From the NCBI RefSeq assembly GCF_001936575.1, contig NZ_MSMP01000034.1:1-52267 (forward strand): a stretch of 52,267 nt of DNA, in the 5' to 3' direction. This document shows, piece by piece, positions 43,001-49,647 of this stretch. A program made the translations under genes and the position numbers. Numbering within the stretch: the stretch's first letter is position 1; each line of letters starts with the position of its first letter. This DNA comes from Tenacibaculum agarivorans. Its GTDB lineage: Bacteria; Bacteroidota; Bacteroidia; Flavobacteriales; Flavobacteriaceae. The notes beneath the pieces were generated by a model. That model saw nothing but the letters and a program-made list of their open reading frames with translations, had not been told where the DNA came from and ran no database searches.

Positions 43001-46000
43001 TATTGTATTGGAGCTAGTCTTAAACAAAGTTTAATAAATAATTTTAAATGGATCATTACCGATGGTGGTTTAGTTTGTGAAGAAAAAGATAAATTTATTA
43101 CTACTTGGCAAACTACTGGAAATAATGAAGAAATTCAAATACGTACAACAGGAAGTGGTTCTCGATTTAGTATAGATTGGGGAGATGGTATTATTACTCC
43201 AGAAGGAGGATTAGATAGGCATACCTATGCCACTCCAGGTATTTACACAGTAAAAATATCGGGAGCAATTGGAAATCTGTATGCTAATAATCAAAGTATA
43301 AGTAGAAAAATGTTATCTGTTGAACAATGGGGAGCATCTAAATTTACTTCTTTTAGGAGAGCTTTTTATGGAGTAAATAAATTAGTTATTAATGCTACGG
43401 ATATTCCAGATTTATCGAATGTTACTACTATGATTGAAGCCTTTAAAAATTGTAGTGTATTAGTCGACCATGGAGGACAAATGCAAAATTGGAATGTCAG
43501 TAATGTTCAAGATTTCACCGAAGCTTTTAGAGGAGCAAGCCTTTTTGATATTAGCTTAGAAAACTGGGATTTAAGCAGTGCCACAACGCTTACAAGAATG
43601 TTAAATGGTACAAACTTAAGTACTGGTAATTATGATGCAACATTGCAAGGTTGGGCTGATAATTCAAATACTCCAAATGATATACAGTTGGGAGCTTCTG
43701 GAGTACAATACTGTTTTGCAGAAGCAGCAAGAACAAAGCTTGATGTTGACAAAAATTGGGGAGTTAGTGATGGCGGATTAGGATGCTCAAGTACAGATTT
43801 TTTTATCACCACTTGGCAAACAACTTCAGCTAATGAAAGTATTACAATTCCTACTACAGGTTCTGGCTATAACTATACAGTAGATTGGGGTGATGGATCT
43901 TTTGATACCAATATGACAGGAAATGCATCACATGTATATGCAACAGCAGGAATACACAGAGTAAAAATTTCTGGAAATTTTCCTAGAATATATTTCAATA
44001 ATTTAGGAGATAAGAATAAAATTACCTCGATAGATCAGTGGGGATCGCAACAATGGACAAGTATGGAAAGTGCATTTTATGGATGTTCTAATTTAGAACT
44101 AAACGTAAGTGACTCACCAGATTTAAGTTCAGTTACTTCTATGGAAAGAATGTTCATGGGAACAACAAATATTGTAGATAATGAAGCATCTATGAACTCA
44201 TGGAATACAAGTACTATTACGAATATGGCTAATATGTTTGCCAATTCAATTTTTGATTTTAATATCAGTAGTTGGAATGTTGGCAATGTAACAAACTTCT
44301 TTAGAATGTTTGATGGAAATACTGCTTTTAATCAAAATATTACAGGTTGGAATATAGGTGAAAATGTAACTGGTACAATCAATATGTCAGTAATGTTTAA
44401 GGACACTAATAATTTCAATCAACCTATTGGTAATTGGGACGTGAGTAAAGTAACAAGCATGAATGGAATGTTCCAAGGAGCTAAAAAATTCAATCAATCA
44501 TTAGCAAATTGGAATGTAAGTAATGTTACTGAATTCATAAGCATGTTTGAAGATGCAGAAATGTTCAATCAAAGTTTAGGGGATTGGGATATTAGTAGTG
44601 CCACTAAGATGAATGATATGCTTAAAAACTCAGTAGTATCGACAAACAATTATGATACTACTTTAATAGGCTGGGCTAATTTAGAAGTAGGAGAGACAAA
44701 AATTCCTACAGGTGTTACTTTTAATGCGAATACAATTCAATATTGTTTAGGAGAAACTGATAGAAATAAATTAACGAATTCTCCATATAACTGGAACATT
44801 ACTGATGGGGGCACAAATTGTTCGGATGATTTTTTCATAACGACATGGCAAACTACTTCAGCTAATGAAAACATAACAATTCCAACTACAGGAACAGGAT
44901 ACAATTATGCTGTAGATTGGGGAGATGGAATTGTTGAATTAGGATTTACAGGTGATACTGTACATACTTATGCAACAGCAGGAACTTATACTGTTAGAAT
45001 CAAAGGAGATTTTCCAAGAATTTACTTTGGAGGTTCTACTTTAGCAAATGCACAACTAATTCAGTCTATTGAACAGTGGGGAACACAGAAATGGAACTCA
45101 ATGGAAGAAGCGTTTAAAAATTGTGGCTCCCTAAAAATTGAAGCAACAGATATTCCTGATCTTAGTGATGTGTCATCTATGGTAAGCATGTTTGAAAATG
45201 GATCTTGTATAGATAATGGAGGTAATTTAGGAACTTGGAATACAAGTACGATTACATTAATGGATAGTATGTTCCGTAATGCTACTATGGAAGAAGACAT
45301 CAATTCATGGGATGTAAGCTCGCTAAAAAGTATGAATTATATGTTTACTGGCTGTGAAGATTTCAATAGTCCTTTGAATCAATGGAATACAATTAACCTA
45401 GAATCTGCCATAGAAGCTTTTTCAGACACAAAAACTTTTAACCAAAACTTAGGAGATTGGAACATTAGTAATGTGACCGACTTTACAGATATATTTAGAG
45501 GAACTTCAGGGTTCTCTGATGAAAACTATGATAAGACATTAATAGGATGGGCAAACCTTGAAAGCGGAGAAACTTTAAGTTTAAATGTTTCTTTAGGAGC
45601 AGGTAATACTAAATATTGTTTAGCTACATCGGCTAGGAATATATTGATATCACCACCTTATAATTGGACAATAATAGATGGCGGTAATGCTTGTAACTCA
45701 ACAGACTTTTTTATTACCACATGGCAAACTACTACAGATAATGAAATGATTATTATACCTACAACTGGAACAGGATATAATTACTCAGTTGATTGGGGAG
45801 ATGGAAAAGTAACTTCTGAAGAAACTGGAAATGCAAGTCATGAATATGCAACCGCAGGAACATACACTGTAAGAATAAATGGTGATTTTCCACAAATTCA
45901 TTTTTTTGGAGGTGGCAGCAACAATAGTATTCAATCTATAGATCAATGGGGTGCACAGGTATGGAGAAATATGAATGGAGCTTTTTTCCGTTGTAGTAAC

Positions 46001-49000
46001 CTTGTAATTAATGCTACCGATATACCCAACCTTAGCAATGTTACTGATTTTAATCAAACTTTTGTAGAAACTACATCTCTTACAGATAATGGGGGTAAAA
46101 TGAAAGATTGGGATGTTAGTAATATTACTTCAATGTCAAATACTTTTTCCAGATCTGGATTTAATGAAAATATTAATGATTGGAATGTTAGTAACGTCAC
46201 TAATTTTTCAAGGATGTTCCAAGATAATCGAAGTTTTAATCAGCCTCTAGATCAATGGATATTTAATCAAGAATCAAGCGCTCAAATTAATGCACTGAAT
46301 ATGTTTTTCGGAGCTAGTGCCTTTGACCAAGATATCAGCGGGTGGAATACGAGTAAGTTTACAGTAATGACCAATATGTTCCGTAATGCACTAGCTTTTG
46401 ATAGAGATGTAAGCAACTGGGACATTAGTAATGCGACTGACGTATCAAACATGTTTACAGGTTCAGGATTTTCTCAAGCTAACTATGATAATTTATTAAT
46501 TGCATGGTCAACCTTAGAAGGAGGTGAAACACGAATCCCAACAGGTTTGACTTTAGATACAGATACTACATATTGTTTTGGTGCAGACGCTAGAGATGTA
46601 TTAACCTCAGCTCCATATAACTGGATAATTAATGATGGAGGAGCATCTTGTACAGATACTGACTTTTTTATCACAACTTGGCAAACTACCACAGATAATG
46701 AAAGTATAACCATTCCAACCATTGGAGCTAATTATAATTATACAGTAGATTGGGGAGATGGAACTATTGAAGGGGGCTACACAGGAAACGCCACTCACGA
46801 GTATACTACTTCAGGAACATATACAGTTAAAATTACAGGAGATTTCCCAAGAATACATTTTGATAGTGGAAGTAATGCTTCGCAAATACAATCTGTTGAG
46901 CAATGGGGAACACAAGTGTGGACTTCAATGGAAGATGCTTTTAGAGGTTGTTCTAATTTGGTCATTAATGCTACTGATAGTCCAGATTTATCAAATGTAA
47001 CCAATATGAGCTATATGTTTAGTGGCTGTGATAGTATAGGTTCTGCTGATTTTTCAGGATGGAATACTTCTAATGTAACCAATATGCGTTCTCTATTCGC
47101 TTTTTCTAGGTTTAATGGAAATATAAGCACATGGAATGTAGGTAAAGTTTCTAGTTTTAATGGTTTATTTGAAAATAGTACTCGATTTAATCAGGATATT
47201 TCTCAATGGAATATCGGAGAATTTGTTACTGGTTTTATTGACATGGCAGAAATGTTTAGATCTGCTAATAGGTTTAATCAGTCATTAAACAATTGGGATG
47301 TTAGTAAAGTAGATAGAATGCATTTTATGTTTCAAAGAGCGTCGAGATATAATCAACCAATGAATAATTGGGATGTTTCTAATGTACTCTTTATGAATGA
47401 AATGTTTGATAGAGCTTTAAATTTCAATCAAGATTTATCTTCTTGGGATATTAGTAGTAATTCTACAATGGTAAATATGCTTACTGATACATCAATATCT
47501 CAAGAAAATTATGATGCTACATTAATTGGCTGGGCAACACTAGAAACAGGAGAAACTCAAATTCCTACAAATATAACTTTGAATGCTAATGCTACGTTTT
47601 GCTTAAGTGAAAGTGCAAGAAATACATTATCATCAGCTCCATTTAATTGGAATATTACTGATGGAGGAAAAGATTGTAGTAATGTCGCATTTTGGTCAGG
47701 AAATACAAATGCTTCTTGGACAGAAACAACAAACTGGTCTGATAATACATTACCATTAACTACAAATGATGTTGTTGTTCCTGATGTAACAAACCAACCT
47801 GTTATTGGTTCAGGTATTACAGCAGAAATGAATAATTTAACCATTGAGACATTAGCAGATTTTGATATTTCAGATAATGGAGCTGTTGTTGTTAATGGAA
47901 ATTTAACTGCCAATGAAACTATTGGTATTACTTCTTCAGTGAATACCAGCGGAACCTTAATTGTAAAAGGAACTGCTAATGGAATGGTAACTTTTGAACG
48001 TTCAGGTTTAGAAGCGAACAAATGGAGTATTGTCACAGCCCCAGTTTCAGGTCAGAGTATTAAAGAGTTTATTGAAAATGCAGCAAATGATATTCGAGTG
48101 AATACAACAGTTACACCAAATCGTTATGCAGTGGCGTATTATGATGATAGTAATGTAGATGGTTCAAAATGGGTGTATTATACAGCTGATGATATTGCAA
48201 CGAATACCTTAACTTTTGAAAAAGGTAAAAGTTATATCGTATCTAGAGCTACTAGTGGTTCAATAACATTTACAGGAAGTTTAACAACAGCAGATGAATC
48301 TATATCAGTAAATGCAAACCAATGGAATGCAGTTGGTAATCCGTATACTGCGTATTTACCTATAAATAATAATGCTAACAATAACTTTATTCAGGAAAAT
48401 TTAAGCAAGTTTGATCCTATATATGTTGGAGTTTATGTTTGGGATAGTTCTCAAAATAAATATGTAGCGAAGACTTTAGTTGATGCAAGTACATCATTAA
48501 CTGTAGGACAAGGTTTCTTTGTAAAAACAGGAACTGGAGTTTCGTCAATAAACTTTAAAGAAAATCAACGTTTATCAGATGCTACTGGAGTTCAGACTTT
48601 TTCAAGAGAAATAAACTCAGAAGTTTCAAGCATACAAGTTATAGCGAAACAAGATGAAGTTGAAGTGGAGACTAATATCAAATATGATTCAAATGCAACC
48701 AAAGGTTTAGATCCTGGTTATGATATAGGTAATTTTAACGGAGCCACTTTTGATGTATTTACATATTTGGTAGAGAATTCAGAAGAGAAAAACTTTACCA
48801 TACAATCTTTACCGAATTCAGCATTGAATGAAACGGTTATACCATTAGGAATTCATTCTGAAGCAAATAAAACTATTGAACTTTCAGTAAAAACTAATGA
48901 TTTGCCTTCTGGAACAAAAATTTATTTAGAAGATAAATCAACAGGTGATTTTATGGAATTAGATGAGAATAATACATATAGTTTTAAAACGGATGTTGAA

Positions 49001-49312
49001 TTATCAGGAGTTGGAAGATTTTATATACACACGAAATCATTGGTTTTAGATGTGAAAGCTGAGGTAGTAGATACTAGTGTTATTACCATGTTTAAATCAG
49101 GTAAAGAAGAAGTAACCATTACAGGATTACCAATAGGAGAAGAGGTAAGTGTAGCATTATTTTCGATAGTGGGAAGTCAAGTTTATAATGAAAGTTTCAC
49201 AGCTACAGAACGATTGCAAATAACACCTCAAACTTTAGAAACGGGCGTATATATTGTCAGATTAACTACAGAAAACAGAACAGTTACCAAGAAAATACTA
49301 TTTGATAAATAA
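40097..49312 (+). CDS. Giant BspA-like (DUF285 repeat) surface protein with type A T9SS sorting domain
   Basis: 3071 residues. A signal peptide (YYLLLCIFLFSGIAQAQ) is followed by eight modules of ~240-345 residues. Each starts with a PKD-like beta domain (ITIPTTGxGYNYTVDWGDG, HTYATAGTYTVKI), then SIEQWGxxKW and a run of DUF285/BspA leucine-rich-like repeats (xMFxxxxxFNQxLxxWDVSxVT). It ends with a linker NYDxTLIGWAxLExGET and a PYNWxITDGGxxC box. Modules 2-8 begin near residues 348, 677, 997, 1234, 1577, 1869 and 2188. From ~2531 come a different beta region and a C-terminal type A sorting signal (LETGVYIVRLTTENRTVTKK). BspA relatives bind host or matrix proteins; the ligand here is unknown. 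The leader has ACCCCTCA before the start. Confidence 0.95.
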   Translation: MKKCYYLLLCIFLFSGIAQAQFVFKVETTTPNETFTIPTKPGETYAYQVNYTRASGELPRFENASGNKTLTFVDPGVHTVSIDRIAGDFFTVTPFPAIYFNNTGDKDKIVSIEQWGNNKWVTMDSAFEGCSNLKIKATDAPDLSSVTSMVRMFSRCFSLEAPDLSGWNVSSVVSMQFAFNQATAFNGNISNWNVGKVTNFTAMFLDADALNQDLNGWNIGENVTGTINMHDMFWGTQEFNGNISNWDVSKVRDMGSMFFAARNFNQNLGNWNLTSVTTMDNMLTSSDLSIQNYDNTLIGWSNNSNTPDGISIGVSSLSFCKSIDERKKLDVDKNWTFTGDTLDCLEEDKFITTWKTNAAGVSGADAKRIVIPTVGGYDYYYAVDWGDGTITSNHTGNATHNYAIAGTYQVKIYGDFPAISSNTSTSRMERKIQSIDQWGSSKWLTMKDAFRECSNLDVLATDIPDVSEVTDMSAMFFDCVNLGVSGTLDFSGWDTSSVTTMKRMFFQVGSFTGASIGNWDVGMVTDFNSMFSNTPVFNENLNNWNVGQFVTGAIDMGSMFQGAFKFNSPLDNWDVSKVVNFIQTFLGATDFNQDLGSWDISSGSDFAAMLNFSGLSSENYDKTLEGWGTLSAGETVIPTNKELGAVNLRYADPVHRERLVNNYSWTFDGDAYGGIEEEKFITTWTVSGGDLSIPIYMLGTSNDYTVDWGDGTIESDFTGDTTHTYATAGTYTVKIYGDFSQLYFFNRAGKEKLITIEQWGTNKWTGLDFSFYGCSNLELNTDDVPDLSEATSLGFAFQNASSFTDAKDKLKDWNVSTITDFAGMFQGTAFNRNISGWNMQAADNISLMFYQNTVFNQPIGSWTFNNLTKCEGVFWEATSFNQDLSNWDVSKVTIFNLMFSGATSFDQSLASWDIGAAQGAGLLGMGQMFENSSLGPDNYYATLSGWATLDPGETQVPRDITFDGGNSTYCIGASLKQSLINNFKWIITDGGLVCEEKDKFITTWQTTGNNEEIQIRTTGSGSRFSIDWGDGIITPEGGLDRHTYATPGIYTVKISGAIGNLYANNQSISRKMLSVEQWGASKFTSFRRAFYGVNKLVINATDIPDLSNVTTMIEAFKNCSVLVDHGGQMQNWNVSNVQDFTEAFRGASLFDISLENWDLSSATTLTRMLNGTNLSTGNYDATLQGWADNSNTPNDIQLGASGVQYCFAEAARTKLDVDKNWGVSDGGLGCSSTDFFITTWQTTSANESITIPTTGSGYNYTVDWGDGSFDTNMTGNASHVYATAGIHRVKISGNFPRIYFNNLGDKNKITSIDQWGSQQWTSMESAFYGCSNLELNVSDSPDLSSVTSMERMFMGTTNIVDNEASMNSWNTSTITNMANMFANSIFDFNISSWNVGNVTNFFRMFDGNTAFNQNITGWNIGENVTGTINMSVMFKDTNNFNQPIGNWDVSKVTSMNGMFQGAKKFNQSLANWNVSNVTEFISMFEDAEMFNQSLGDWDISSATKMNDMLKNSVVSTNNYDTTLIGWANLEVGETKIPTGVTFNANTIQYCLGETDRNKLTNSPYNWNITDGGTNCSDDFFITTWQTTSANENITIPTTGTGYNYAVDWGDGIVELGFTGDTVHTYATAGTYTVRIKGDFPRIYFGGSTLANAQLIQSIEQWGTQKWNSMEEAFKNCGSLKIEATDIPDLSDVSSMVSMFENGSCIDNGGNLGTWNTSTITLMDSMFRNATMEEDINSWDVSSLKSMNYMFTGCEDFNSPLNQWNTINLESAIEAFSDTKTFNQNLGDWNISNVTDFTDIFRGTSGFSDENYDKTLIGWANLESGETLSLNVSLGAGNTKYCLATSARNILISPPYNWTIIDGGNACNSTDFFITTWQTTTDNEMIIIPTTGTGYNYSVDWGDGKVTSEETGNASHEYATAGTYTVRINGDFPQIHFFGGGSNNSIQSIDQWGAQVWRNMNGAFFRCSNLVINATDIPNLSNVTDFNQTFVETTSLTDNGGKMKDWDVSNITSMSNTFSRSGFNENINDWNVSNVTNFSRMFQDNRSFNQPLDQWIFNQESSAQINALNMFFGASAFDQDISGWNTSKFTVMTNMFRNALAFDRDVSNWDISNATDVSNMFTGSGFSQANYDNLLIAWSTLEGGETRIPTGLTLDTDTTYCFGADARDVLTSAPYNWIINDGGASCTDTDFFITTWQTTTDNESITIPTIGANYNYTVDWGDGTIEGGYTGNATHEYTTSGTYTVKITGDFPRIHFDSGSNASQIQSVEQWGTQVWTSMEDAFRGCSNLVINATDSPDLSNVTNMSYMFSGCDSIGSADFSGWNTSNVTNMRSLFAFSRFNGNISTWNVGKVSSFNGLFENSTRFNQDISQWNIGEFVTGFIDMAEMFRSANRFNQSLNNWDVSKVDRMHFMFQRASRYNQPMNNWDVSNVLFMNEMFDRALNFNQDLSSWDISSNSTMVNMLTDTSISQENYDATLIGWATLETGETQIPTNITLNANATFCLSESARNTLSSAPFNWNITDGGKDCSNVAFWSGNTNASWTETTNWSDNTLPLTTNDVVVPDVTNQPVIGSGITAEMNNLTIETLADFDISDNGAVVVNGNLTANETIGITSSVNTSGTLIVKGTANGMVTFERSGLEANKWSIVTAPVSGQSIKEFIENAANDIRVNTTVTPNRYAVAYYDDSNVDGSKWVYYTADDIATNTLTFEKGKSYIVSRATSGSITFTGSLTTADESISVNANQWNAVGNPYTAYLPINNNANNNFIQENLSKFDPIYVGVYVWDSSQNKYVAKTLVDASTSLTVGQGFFVKTGTGVSSINFKENQRLSDATGVQTFSREINSEVSSIQVIAKQDEVEVETNIKYDSNATKGLDPGYDIGNFNGATFDVFTYLVENSEEKNFTIQSLPNSALNETVIPLGIHSEANKTIELSVKTNDLPSGTKIYLEDKSTGDFMELDENNTYSFKTDVELSGVGRFYIHTKSLVLDVKAEVVDTSVITMFKSGKEEVTITGLPIGEEVSVALFSIVGSQVYNESFTATERLQITPQTLETGVYIVRLTTENRTVTKKILFDK
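41138..47690 (+). repeat. Seven long coding repeats (PKD-DUF285 modules 2-8) inside the giant adhesin
   Basis: Module starts, marked by FITTW, are near 41138, 42124, 43084, 43796, 44826, 45701 and 46660, with the last ending near 47690. Spacings differ (237-343 residues) because the number of ~25-residue DUF285 units varies. The protein-level motifs are much better conserved than the DNA, so the modules are old duplications under selection rather than fresh copies. The first module (from ~40160) is more diverged at its start. Confidence 0.85.
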
Positions 49313-49321
49313 CAAAGATTG

Positions 49322-49423
49322 CGTCATTACGAAGTGTTGCCTGAGGTACTCGAAGGCAATACTGAAGTAATCTGTACTTTGAATAGTGAGATTACTTCGT
49401 CGTTACCACTCCTCGTAATGACG
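49322..49423. repeat. Nested palindromic intergenic element (CGTCATTACGA type)
   Basis: Outer arms CGTCATTACGA (49322-49332) and TCGTAATGACG (49413-49423) are exact complements. Inner arms GAAGTAATCT (49364-49373) and AGATTACTTC (49389-49398) are also exact. The sequence resembles the widespread CGTCATTGCGAG...GAAGCAATCT dispersed repeat family seen in many bacterial genomes. It starts nine bases after the giant adhesin stop. Confidence 0.75.
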
Positions 49424-49441
49424 GATTCAATTTACTATAAA

Positions 49442-49615
49442 ATGAAGAAATTAAATCCAATCGAACATAAAGAAGAGATAACCAGAAAAGAAGCTTTACA
49501 AAAAATAGGAAATTACGGAAAATTTACAGCGTTAACAGCTTTAGGAACTTATCTAATTCTTAATCCCCAAAAAGCACAAGCAGCAAGCCCTGAACAACCG
49601 GGTAATGGATTTTAA
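49442..49615 (+). CDS. 57-residue secreted mini-protein between two adhesin genes
   Basis: The ATG at 49442 is preferred; the longer open frame to 49319 merely reads through the palindromic element. The product has a charged N-terminus (KKLNPIEHKEEITRKEALQK), a hydrophobic stretch (FTALTALGTYLIL) and AQA before ASPEQPGNGF. It looks like a long signal peptide with a predicted mature part of only about ten residues. TRKEALQK faintly resembles a twin-arginine motif, with RK instead of RR. It is followed after 32 bases by the next surface-protein gene. I do not recognise a function. Confidence 0.7.
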   Translation: MKKLNPIEHKEEITRKEALQKIGNYGKFTALTALGTYLILNPQKAQAASPEQPGNGF

Positions 49616-49647
49616 ATAAAAAATTATAATAACCTAAAATACCCCTC

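Noticed and set aside
41180..48036. Many antisense open frames of 60-160 codons inside the giant adhesin and a 128-codon frame at 49971-50357 on the minus strand
   Set aside because: They lie fully inside long repetitive coding regions, mirror their repeat pattern, have no signal or domain features, and are best explained as low-stop shadow frames.
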